NCBI GenBank assembly: GCA_944390735.1
Contig: CALXRL010000050.1
Span: 50,910-114,909, forward strand
Source of the DNA: an uncultured Victivallales bacterium
GTDB lineage: Bacteria > Verrucomicrobiota > Lentisphaeria > Victivallales > UBA1829
Length of the DNA stretch: 64,000 bases
Direction: 5' to 3'
Shown here: positions 9,697 to 16,587 of the stretch, piece by piece
Layout of the letters: every line of letters starts with the position of its first letter
Position numbering within the stretch: the stretch's first letter is position 1
Notes under the pieces: generated by a model
The model's input: the letters and a program-made list of their open reading frames with translations, nothing else
Databases searched by the model: none
What the model was told of the DNA's origin: nothing
Made by a program: the position numbers and the translations under genes

Positions 9697-10689
9697 TTAC
9701 TTCTTCGCATTCAGAAACTTGCGTGTAAACAGAGGCGTGATGTGACGGGTGATGTCAACATTCTTCTTGTACACCTTGTTCTCCACAAAGAATTTGTCGA
9801 CGATCCGGGAGGAACCGTAAACCGAAGAGAAGCCGTCGCCTTTCTGGAAATGTTTCAGAGCCTCCGCCGCCGTCAGGAAGCGGGTGCCGTCGATGTATCC
9901 GGCATACTTTTTCGCGGGAACACCGACTCGCGCCGCCATGATTTTGATCGCTTCCGGCCGTGTCTTCGGATCGTTCAGGAACGCGATCACGTCATACCAG
10001 GCCGCGACCACTTTCTGCCACTGGTCGCGATGCTTCATCAGACTTTCCGTGGAGACCGCGAGTGTATCGTAAATGATGCCCGGTTCATCCGCGCTGGTGT
10101 AGACGGTCGTGGACCCTTTCACCACTTCGAGGGCGTTTCCGGAATGAGGCTGCCATGCGACCACGGCGTCGACTTCTCCGGTTTCGAGAATCTGCGCGGC
10201 CTGATGGGTCGGCATATTTACCAGTTTCACGTCGGACTCCTTCAACCCGTTCCTGGTCAGGGCGTTAATCAGAAGCGCGTGGCTCAGACAGCCGAATTCC
10301 ACGCCGATCTTTTTCCCTTTCAGATCCTTGACCGAACGGATGCCCGGCCGCGCCACAATCTTGTCGTTTCCATTGCTGTAATCATTGATCAGGATGATTA
10401 CGTTTTTGGCTCCGGTGGCATTGAGCACCATCGCATCGCCGTTGGAGATTCCGACCGCGTCGATTTTTCCGACGGAGAACGCTTCAATGGACGGCCCGTA
10501 TTCAAACCATTCCAGTTTGACCTTGACGCCATGCTTTTGAAAGAATCCTTTCTTTTCTGCGATCTCCCAGGCGGTCCAGCCCGGCCAGTCGCTGTAGCCG
10601 ATTCGGAGCGTGGGCTGCTCCGCGGCAAGCAGAATCATGGACATGGCCCCTGTCAGAATTCCGGCGAGTGTGGTTTTCAAAAAGTTCAT
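9697..10689 (-). CDS. NitT/TauT-type ABC transporter substrate-binding protein
   Basis: 330 aa. An N-terminal signal peptide (MNFLKTTLAGILTGAMSMI then LLAAE) predicts a periplasmic protein. The mature part begins with PTLRIGYSDWPGWTAWEIAE, the aromatic-rich start typical of NMT1/TauA/SsuA-like binding proteins, and has two lobes expected to close on a small ligand. It is the first gene of the operon and its ATG follows a strong AAGGAGGTG site. The ligand is inferred only from the enzymes encoded downstream: guanidine, or possibly urea or a derivative. No lipobox Cys is seen. Confidence 0.88.
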   Translation of the reverse strand: MNFLKTTLAGILTGAMSMILLAAEQPTLRIGYSDWPGWTAWEIAEKKGFFQKHGVKVKLEWFEYGPSIEAFSVGKIDAVGISNGDAMVLNATGAKNVIILINDYSNGNDKIVARPGIRSVKDLKGKKIGVEFGCLSHALLINALTRNGLKESDVKLVNMPTHQAAQILETGEVDAVVAWQPHSGNALEVVKGSTTVYTSADEPGIIYDTLAVSTESLMKHRDQWQKVVAAWYDVIAFLNDPKTRPEAIKIMAARVGVPAKKYAGYIDGTRFLTAAEALKHFQKGDGFSSVYGSSRIVDKFFVENKVYKKNVDITRHITPLFTRKFLNAKK

Positions 10690-10704
10690 CGTGCACCTCC
10701 TTGC

Positions 10705-10733
10705 TACCTTGAGCGGTTGTTTGCTTCAAGGTA
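10705..10733. other. Inverted repeat in the leader of the nitrogen operon
   Basis: Perfect 8 bp arms TACCTTGA (10705-10712) and TCAAGGTA (10726-10733) with a 13-base gap, directly between the sigma54-like element and the ribosome site of the binding-protein gene. As RNA it could form a small hairpin; as DNA it spans the predicted start site and could be an operator. It is too short and unlike the known guanidine riboswitch consensus to be called a riboswitch. Confidence 0.4.
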
Positions 10734-10750
10734 AGCAGAATTGATGCCAA
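10733..10750 (-). promoter_or_regulatory. Candidate sigma54 (-24/-12) promoter of the nitrogen operon
   Basis: On the minus strand TTGGCATCAATTCTGCTT matches the consensus TGGCAC-N5-TTGC closely. GG and GC are separated by exactly 10 bases, as required. It lies 44 bases upstream of the start of the binding-protein gene, and start of transcription is expected near 10723. Sigma54 control suits an operon for scavenging nitrogen. An alternative sigma70 promoter is not evident in this interval. Confidence 0.5.
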
Positions 10751-10800
10751 TTCATCGCCGAGTTCAGTTCCAACTCCTGAAAGGGGAAAAAGTTACATTT

Positions 10801-10817
10801 TTGTCGTTTCGCGACAA
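10801..10817. promoter_or_regulatory. Dyad upstream of the sigma54-like promoter (possible enhancer site)
   Basis: TTGTCG-N5-CGACAA is a perfect 6 bp dyad located about 78-94 bases before the predicted start of transcription, the usual position for a bacterial enhancer-binding protein site. Two direct 11 bp repeats, GGAACAATGGC and GGAACAACGGC (10846-10867), follow further upstream. No regulator of the NtrC type is encoded in the window, so the binding protein is unknown. Confidence 0.3.
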
Positions 10818-10870
10818 GGCCGGATCGCAATTTTGTTTCAACGCCGGAACAATGGCGGAACAACGGCGTG

Positions 10871-10907
10871 AAAAAAACGGCGGACCGGTTGTTCCGATCC
10901 GCCGTTT
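10871..10907 (-). terminator. Rho-independent terminator after the 10962-14537 glycosidase gene
   Basis: The stem AAACGGCGGA/TCCGCCGTTT (10 bp) is followed on the minus strand by a run of T. It lies 55 bases after the stop codon of the secreted glycosidase gene and separates it from the nitrogen operon. Confidence 0.85.
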
Positions 10908-10961
10908 CGTCTGGAAAGAGGGGAAGGAAGAACGTCCTCTTTCCGAAAAGAGGCTGCTTTG

Positions 10962-13900
10962 TCAGGGCAGCAGGACAAATTCCATCCATTGCCCGGGCAT
11001 TTTCCGGTGTCCGATGCCGGGAGTCAGCTCCAGGAATCCCGCCCGCTCTTTGCCGTTGTTGATGTTGACAAGAGTGCTGAGGCGCATGGCCGAATTCGGC
11101 AGAAGACGGAAGGGACTGACCGCGCGGCGCGGAAACGCAATCTCATAGACGGTCCGGTCGGCATATTTGCGGATCGCCACGGGAATCTCATCTTCCGGCA
11201 GAAGTCCCTGTTCCTTGTTCAGACTGTCATAGAGGGCGATGGAGGCCCAGCGGCGATAGACCCGCGCTTTCCCGCCCATGAGTCCGATGGAGTATTCAAA
11301 ATCGTCGTCTTCGAGACTCTCCCGTTCGGGCGCGGCGTTCCGGAGAGGATCGAAGCAGATCTGCACGCTGTCATATTTCCAGACGAGATCGGCCCTCGCG
11401 GCATCCGGAAGAGTATGCAGATCCGGCTTGAACACTTCGGCGGAGGCGTACAGAAAGTTGTCATCCCAGGCGTAGCGGAGATTCACCGTGATCTTCTCCT
11501 CCGCTTTGCCCCAGCCGTGATGTGCGCGGGGATCCGTATTGTGTTTGTCCAGACGGATTCGGACGGCGTTTGCGGGCCAGTCGGAGAGATCTCCGTCGAT
11601 GACCAGCGCCTTCGGCGTTTTGCGGACCAGAACGGCGCGCAGGTCGACCTCCGTTTCACGGACCTCCTTCCAGGAGGGGATTTCCATGCGGAGACGGAGC
11701 TTCCGCGCCGTGGTTGAAACGGCCTGTTTCAGCTGGAATTCCGCTTGTCGGGACCCTTCGCCCGGGATGGCGTTCAGCATCCGGACCGCGCTTCCCGTCA
11801 CGGCTCCGGGCGTGAGCACCGAGAGTCTGCAGTCAAACGGACGGCCCGTGGTGTTCCGGACCACCACGACAAAACTCCGCTCCCCGCTCACCAGGGATTC
11901 CACTTCCGCGCGGTTTCCCGACTGTCCCGTCAGCGAGGCGTTCTCCAGAAGCTTTGTCAGCTCTCCCGTGGAGAGGGTTGTCTCCAGATAGAACGGGTGT
12001 GCTCCGATGGTCAGCGAATCGGCGCTGCACCGGTTTCCGCAGAAGTCATACGCGGTCAGCTTTGCCGCATCCTCCGGGGAGAAGCGAACCAGGGAAGGCT
12101 CCCCCTGCCACTTCCAGAGCACGGCGGTGCGTTTCGGCCCGTGGTCGAAAATCGGGGCCCGGTAGCTGAGACCGAGTTTTGCCCGGCCGACGGCCTTTGC
12201 CGTCTCCAGACGGTCGATCAGATTGCGCAGCGCAAAGAACATCACATTCGGAACCGGAGTGTTGTCCGTTCCCGGATTCCCCATGAAAACAAGCTGCCAT
12301 CCGCTGCCGCAATGTTTGGCGTCCAGACAGAAATGGTAATAGCGTTCCGCTCCTCCGGCAAATCCCTGAATGATGTTGCGGATATCCAGCGCGGCCGTGT
12401 CGCGGACATAATCGGTGATCGTCTGATCGGTCATCGCGGGCGGAACCACATGTCCGGCTTCGGTTCCCATCTGCGGGATTCTGCGGAAGGAGTCGATTGT
12501 TTTCTGAAGCCGTTCCGCCTCCTGTGTGTAATCGGGAAGTTCCGGTTTCTCCCGATAGGGGTGGTAGGTGACGGCGTCAAACAGATCCTTTCCCCCCTTT
12601 GAGAGAATGGCGGAGATCCAGGTGTAGTCGATCCCGCAGGTGGTCGGACCCGCAACCTTCGCCGACGGATCGTACTTCCTGACGGTGTCTGCAACCACTT
12701 GAATCTGCTTCCAGTTGTTGTCGATCGACCAGCCGGAAATATTCGGTTCGTTCTGCGTCTCATAGTATTCGGCCATTCCGGCGTATTTTTTCACATAAGA
12801 CTGGAACTGTCCGCACCAGGCCTTCCAGCGCTCGGGATTGTCGCGCTCCTCCTTGTTCATGGAGACGCTGAGCATCGCGCGGATCCCCTGACTCTTCAGA
12901 TAGGGAAGCTGATCGAAGCTCTGCCAGAGCGATCCGGATGATGCGGTTCCGATTCGCAGAATGCCGATGCGGAAGTCCTTGAGATAGGGCATCAGACATT
13001 TCATGTTCTGCATGGTGGTCACTTCGATTCCGATGCGGTGATTCGGCGTGCGGTTCCGGTCGATTACGCCGAAATAGAGCGTGCTCTCCTCCGTATGCGA
13101 GGCGCTTTTGCAGACAAAGGTCAGATTCACCGGACCCCGCAGCGTCTTCGGCGGAAGAAGATCGAAGGAAACGGTTTTTCTCTCTCCTTTCTTCAGCGTG
13201 ATTTTCCGGGGTGATGACTGCTGAACAACCTTTCCGGTCCAGTCTTTCCAGAGAACGGAAAGAGTGGCGTCGAGCGGTTTTCCCGTATAGTTTTCCGCCT
13301 CGGCGGTGGCCCGGACCGTTTCCCCCGTGTAGTAGTAGCCGCTTTTGCGCGCATGGGTGGTGCGGAGGTGAAACGGAGCGTTGTCCTGAAAACGGGAGTG
13401 TCCGCCGATGGCGTAGGAGACGGAATCAATCCAGAGCGTTCCCGTCTCTTTTTCCTCCGGAGTGATGTAGGGCATGACCAGACCCGTGGGCGCCGGATAG
13501 GCGTTGATGATGCTGCCGAAGACCTGGAACTCTTTTCCTTTCGCTCCCCAGGAGGGCATGTAAAATTCATATTTTGCCCATTCCGTTCCGACGGATACGA
13601 TCCGGCTGGCCGCACATCCGTTGGCCAGGAAGAGCCCCATATCGACGTGCATGGGGCGGTCGGCCTTCATCCATGCCGTGAACGAGGTCGGTTCTCCCGC
13701 GCGATAGGGAACGGGGTTGAAGTGGAGGCGCCCATAGGAGGGCGTGCCTTTCCGGACCATCTTCCAGGAGCAGCGGCCCGTGTGGGCGGTGGAGCGGTCG
13801 ATGGAGACTTCATTCTGAAAATCCAAGGAGACGCCCCTCCAGTCGATGTATTTTCCCGTCGCGGTATGGCGGGCGAACTCCAGGGACTGGGTGAAGAGAT

Positions 13901-14537
13901 TGCTGTATCCCGATTCCGCGCCGCCGTTGCGGATGTGATTGACCGAAGCATCCGGCCGCTCCTTGCCGCGGGGTTCGTAGGACAGAAATTTCACGGAGTG
14001 GAAACGGTAGATCCCCGGCGATTTCAGATCGGTCCTCAGCCAGATGCTTTCGACTCCTTCCGGAATTTCCGGTTCGAGAACGAGCGTTTCGTTTTCGCGT
14101 CCGGAAAACTGCTGCTTCTTCACCGTCCAGAACCCGGGACCCTTGTTTGCCAGGACCAGAAGATCGACCTCGCATCCGGCGGAGGCCGAGCCGACGACTT
14201 CCATCCGGTTGCGTTTTGTGGCGGGTTTCCCGTCCTTCGGCGTGCAGACAAACTCCTCGCGGCGGAGTCCGTGCCAGCCGATCATGATGTTTTTCCCCGT
14301 GGGATATTTTGCATAATATGCCCGCGTATCAAAGAGGAGTTCCCCGTTTTTCTCCTGAACCGTGATCAGGGACGCATCTTCCGGCGGCAGATCCAGCCAG
14401 CCGAAGCATTTGCTCCCTTTGGCAAAAATTCCGAATTTTCCGTCATTGATTTTCAGATTGACGGCGTTGGAGTTCACCTCGAAGGCGGAAGATCCGAGAC
14501 AGAACGCCAGAAGCGCGGCAGCCAGCAGTTGTTTCAT
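10962..14537 (-). CDS. Large secreted clan GH-A-type glycoside hydrolase with a C-terminal CBM9/DOMON-like domain
   Basis: 1191 aa with a signal peptide (MKQLLAAALLAFCLGSSAF). A jelly-roll-like N-terminal half (about 1-450) leads to a TIM barrel (about 460-800), in which QNEPN near residue 596 is a probable acid/base Glu and GTEAGH near 692 a probable nucleophile Glu, as in clan GH-A families such as GH39 or GH5. An Ig-like stretch follows. The C-terminal 210 residues, starting VIDGDLSDWP, resemble the CBM9/DOMON carbohydrate-binding domains. The start at 14537 (ATG) is preferred to the in-frame TTG at 14543 because AAAGGA is well placed. It is the second gene of a prepilin-like/glycosidase operon opposite an AraC regulator. 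The substrate cannot be read from the sequence. Confidence 0.75.
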   Translation of the reverse strand: MKQLLAAALLAFCLGSSAFEVNSNAVNLKINDGKFGIFAKGSKCFGWLDLPPEDASLITVQEKNGELLFDTRAYYAKYPTGKNIMIGWHGLRREEFVCTPKDGKPATKRNRMEVVGSASAGCEVDLLVLANKGPGFWTVKKQQFSGRENETLVLEPEIPEGVESIWLRTDLKSPGIYRFHSVKFLSYEPRGKERPDASVNHIRNGGAESGYSNLFTQSLEFARHTATGKYIDWRGVSLDFQNEVSIDRSTAHTGRCSWKMVRKGTPSYGRLHFNPVPYRAGEPTSFTAWMKADRPMHVDMGLFLANGCAASRIVSVGTEWAKYEFYMPSWGAKGKEFQVFGSIINAYPAPTGLVMPYITPEEKETGTLWIDSVSYAIGGHSRFQDNAPFHLRTTHARKSGYYYTGETVRATAEAENYTGKPLDATLSVLWKDWTGKVVQQSSPRKITLKKGERKTVSFDLLPPKTLRGPVNLTFVCKSASHTEESTLYFGVIDRNRTPNHRIGIEVTTMQNMKCLMPYLKDFRIGILRIGTASSGSLWQSFDQLPYLKSQGIRAMLSVSMNKEERDNPERWKAWCGQFQSYVKKYAGMAEYYETQNEPNISGWSIDNNWKQIQVVADTVRKYDPSAKVAGPTTCGIDYTWISAILSKGGKDLFDAVTYHPYREKPELPDYTQEAERLQKTIDSFRRIPQMGTEAGHVVPPAMTDQTITDYVRDTAALDIRNIIQGFAGGAERYYHFCLDAKHCGSGWQLVFMGNPGTDNTPVPNVMFFALRNLIDRLETAKAVGRAKLGLSYRAPIFDHGPKRTAVLWKWQGEPSLVRFSPEDAAKLTAYDFCGNRCSADSLTIGAHPFYLETTLSTGELTKLLENASLTGQSGNRAEVESLVSGERSFVVVVRNTTGRPFDCRLSVLTPGAVTGSAVRMLNAIPGEGSRQAEFQLKQAVSTTARKLRLRMEIPSWKEVRETEVDLRAVLVRKTPKALVIDGDLSDWPANAVRIRLDKHNTDPRAHHGWGKAEEKITVNLRYAWDDNFLYASAEVFKPDLHTLPDAARADLVWKYDSVQICFDPLRNAAPERESLEDDDFEYSIGLMGGKARVYRRWASIALYDSLNKEQGLLPEDEIPVAIRKYADRTVYEIAFPRRAVSPFRLLPNSAMRLSTLVNINNGKERAGFLELTPGIGHRKMPGQWMEFVLLP

Positions 14538-14549
14538 CTGCAATCCTTT

Positions 14550-14585
14550 CTTAGTTGGTTACATTGACTTAGTTGGTTACATTGA
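14550..14585. repeat. 18 bp exact tandem duplication at the 3' end of the prepilin-like gene
   Basis: CTTAGTTGGTTACATTGA occurs twice in direct succession (14550-14567 and 14568-14585). The right copy carries the last codons and stop of the prepilin-like gene (FNVTN-stop); the left copy repeats that end outside the reading frame. It leaves the protein intact. Confidence 0.95.
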
Positions 14586-15327
14586 AGAATCGTTGACTCA
14601 TCTGATAGAGTGTGTGTCCGTAAGGGGCGGTGAGAAACGCATACGTCCGCTCCTCGACGTGACCGTCGAGCATGACGGCATTGGCCGTGCCGCGCGTGGT
14701 CGGAGTTCCCGTGGCGCCGCCCTCGGATGTTTCATAATAGCTCCCCGCGGCCCACGGCGGACAGGGATTGGCTCCCGGTCCGTGCGCATAATATCCGACA
14801 CCGCCGTAATTTTCGTACATGGAAGTATCCATCATATTGTAATCGTCGATGGCCAGCATCCGCGCGGAGATGTTCTTCAGATTGCCGATTCTCGGATAGA
14901 TGTTCCGACCTTCCATGAGAATCGCGGGCCAGGAGCTCATCCCCTGCGGATACATCATCATGGCGGACATGGAGTAGCTGGGACCCCACTGCAGCCGGTT
15001 CGCACTCGAAACCGGACAGCGCAGAACCTTCACATTCCGGCAGTCCGCCGGACTCCCGACCCCCGAAGGATTTTTCCAGGCAATCTGGATCAGTCCGGTC
15101 TCGTAGAGTTTCCGCATATACAGACCGGGCGCCGGAAACCATGCGTCGCTTGAATCGTAATACTGCATCAGCGAAATTCCGATCTGCTTCAGATTGCTTT
15201 TGCACCCGGTGCTCCGCGCTTTGCTCCGGGACGCATGAAGCGCGGGAAGAAGCAGGGCCGCCAGAATCGCGATCACGGCAATCGTGATCAGAAGTTCAAT
15301 CAAGGTAAAGTTTGAATTCTTTTTCAT
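14569..15327 (-). CDS. Prepilin-like protein (N-methylation motif) heading a glycosidase operon
   Basis: 252 aa. A type IV pilin-like N-terminus, [20 protein letters not shown], with Glu at position 5 of the mature form follows a short basic leader (MKKNSN). The residue before the cleavage point is Asn, not the Gly normally required by prepilin peptidase. A conserved CxxNLKQ follows the helix (Cys42), and near the C-terminus [10 protein letters not shown] matches the H-x9-DG family end except that the His is replaced by Thr. Probably a membrane-anchored, exported globular protein or pseudopilin. The glycosidase gene starts 31 bases after its stop and an AraC gene is divergent. No other type II secretion or pilus gene is in the window. 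Confidence 0.82.
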   Translation of the reverse strand: MKKNSNFTLIELLITIAVIAILAALLLPALHASRSKARSTGCKSNLKQIGISLMQYYDSSDAWFPAPGLYMRKLYETGLIQIAWKNPSGVGSPADCRNVKVLRCPVSSANRLQWGPSYSMSAMMMYPQGMSSWPAILMEGRNIYPRIGNLKNISARMLAIDDYNMMDTSMYENYGGVGYYAHGPGANPCPPWAAGSYYETSEGGATGTPTTRGTANAVMLDGHVEERTYAFLTAPYGHTLYQMSQRFFNVTN

Positions 15328-15375
15328 TCTCTCATTCCTTTAAAGTTTGAATTCTTTTTCATTCTCTCATTCCTT
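15306..15375. repeat. 35 bp exact tandem duplication over the start of the prepilin-like gene
   Basis: Positions 15306-15340 and 15341-15375 are identical. The copied segment contains the ribosome site, the ATG and the first seven codons of the minus-strand prepilin-like gene. The outer copy therefore starts a 12-codon decoy reading frame ([12 protein letters not shown]) whose TGA overlaps the true ATG as ATGA. Either a natural slip duplication or an assembly join error. Confidence 0.95.
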
Positions 15376-15408
15376 TCCTGGATGGAAAAATCCGCGTCCT
15401 TTCTGTTT

Positions 15409-15437
15409 ATTATATAATATTTCCATGAGGTTGACAA
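15409..15437 (-). promoter_or_regulatory. Promoter of the prepilin-like/glycosidase operon
   Basis: TTGTCA (15437-15432) and TATAAT (15414-15409) are separated by 17 bases on the minus strand, one base off the full sigma70 consensus. Its -35 box shares five bases with the -35 box of the divergent AraC gene, so both polymerases cannot occupy the site together. Confidence 0.75.
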
Positions 15438-15460
15438 TCCCCGGATAAACGATATGTTAT
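15431..15460 (+). promoter_or_regulatory. Promoter of the AraC-family gene at 15534
   Basis: TTGACA (15431-15436), 18 bases, then TGTTAT (15455-15460). The -35 box overlaps that of the opposite operon in the 7-base segment TTGACAA. Confidence 0.6.
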
Positions 15461-15495
15461 ATCTTTTCTGGAAAAAAAATATCTTTTTCGGAAAA
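15459..15495 (+). promoter_or_regulatory. Direct repeats in the leader of the AraC-family gene
   Basis: ATATCTTTTCTGGAAAA (15459-15475) and ATATCTTTTTCGGAAAA (15479-15495) agree at 15 of 17 positions and are 20 bases apart, about two helical turns, as expected for the two halves of an AraC-family binding site. They lie just downstream of the gene's own promoter, so binding would repress it. The second repeat also lies within the dyad ATCTTTTT-CGG-AAAAAGAT (15481-15499). Confidence 0.45.
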
Positions 15496-15533
15496 AGATG
15501 CTATCTTACTGTGGAAAAGGAAGGAGAATCAGG

Positions 15534-16439
15534 ATGCGGAGAAACGGACATACCCTTTATCAGTTTGCCACTCATGAGGAGAACGGAATTCCTCCCAGTT
15601 ATGCCCAGCAGGGGGCGTGGGATTACGGACGGCTGAATCACCTGCCGCTCTGGCCGGAATTCATCATGTTCTCCACCTGGAAGGATTACAGCAAACGGTT
15701 TCCGAATTCGTTTATCTACACGCTGGAGATTCCGCTGCGGGGCAGGCTGCAGATCACTCATCATGAGGTGACGCGCGTGGTTGCGCCGGGATACGCCTAT
15801 GTGATTCCCGTCGGCGACGGCGGGATCATGCGGACATTGCCGGGCGAAGAGTGCTGGAAGTTCTGCTGCGGAATCTGCGGGGAGTGTGCGGAGTCCTTTT
15901 TTTCCCGGTTCAGTCCGTCCGGAGGGCTTCTGCCGCTTTCGGATACCGAAAGAATCTGCCGCTGGGGGGATCGTGTGATGCGTCTGCTGCTGGAAAAGCG
16001 CAAGGAGTCGGTTCCGGAGATTGCCGGTCTTGCGGCGGAGTTCCTGACGTGGCTTCTGGAGCAGAGAAGGGGTTCCAATGCGCTGCCGTTTGAGATTTCA
16101 AACGCCCTGCGGATTTTCGAATGCCGCTTCCCTCAGAAGATCTCCGTAACCGAGGTCGCCAGCGAGTTCGGAATGAGTGCGCGGACCTTTACCGATCTCT
16201 TTGAAACGTGCATGGGGATTTCCCCGAAACAGTACGTCATCGGTCTGCGCATGAAGAGTGCGGAAGTTGCGCTGCTGCACACGAATCTTTCGATCAAGGA
16301 TATCTCGCAGAAGGTCGGTTACGCAACGCAGTTCAGTTTCTGCCGGGAGTTTCTGAAGCGCCATGGCGTTTCGCCCTCCGTCTGGCGGAAGCGGAAGCGT
16401 CTGGAGGAGGCTGAAGCCGGACGTTCCGCCAATGGATGA
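15534..16439 (+). CDS. AraC-family transcriptional regulator
   Basis: 301 aa. N-terminal cupin-like sensing domain (about 1-170) and C-terminal double helix-turn-helix (about 195-295; VTEVASEFGMSARTFTDLF and IKDISQKVGYATQFSFCREF). The ATG at 15534 is chosen over an in-frame ATG at 15498 because GGAAGGAG lies 7 bases before it. Divergent from the prepilin-like/glycosidase operon at 10962-15327 and sharing its -35 region, it most likely senses a product of that enzyme and controls the operon and itself. Confidence 0.9.
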   Translation: MRRNGHTLYQFATHEENGIPPSYAQQGAWDYGRLNHLPLWPEFIMFSTWKDYSKRFPNSFIYTLEIPLRGRLQITHHEVTRVVAPGYAYVIPVGDGGIMRTLPGEECWKFCCGICGECAESFFSRFSPSGGLLPLSDTERICRWGDRVMRLLLEKRKESVPEIAGLAAEFLTWLLEQRRGSNALPFEISNALRIFECRFPQKISVTEVASEFGMSARTFTDLFETCMGISPKQYVIGLRMKSAEVALLHTNLSIKDISQKVGYATQFSFCREFLKRHGVSPSVWRKRKRLEEAEAGRSANG

Positions 16440-16448
16440 AGGAGAAGC

Positions 16449-16516
16449 GTTTTCCGCTCCGTTTTTTCTCCTCCATCGTCCGCATTGCGCACGGAGAAAA
16501 CGGAGGAGCGGAAGCC
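16449..16516. terminator. Imperfect hairpin between convergent genes
   Basis: TTTCCGCTCC...TTTTTTCTCC pairs imperfectly with GGAGAAAACGGAGGAGCGG after a loop of about 21 bases. Both flanks are T- or A-rich, so it may end both the AraC and the GH16 transcripts. Only a weak call. Confidence 0.35.
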
Positions 16517-16587
16517 TTTCGAAGAGACCGCTTCCCGACGGGAGGAGATTTTCTTCCGGAACCGGGGAGGGGGCGCTCGGGGTTTCG

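Noticed and set aside
10846..10867. Tandem 11 bp repeats as a CRISPR-like or iteron array
   Set aside because: Only two units without spacers; at most a pair of protein sites.
10690..10870. Guanidine riboswitch before the nitrogen operon
   Set aside because: The conserved ykkC-type sequence blocks were not found on the minus strand, and the predicted leader from the sigma54 element is too short.
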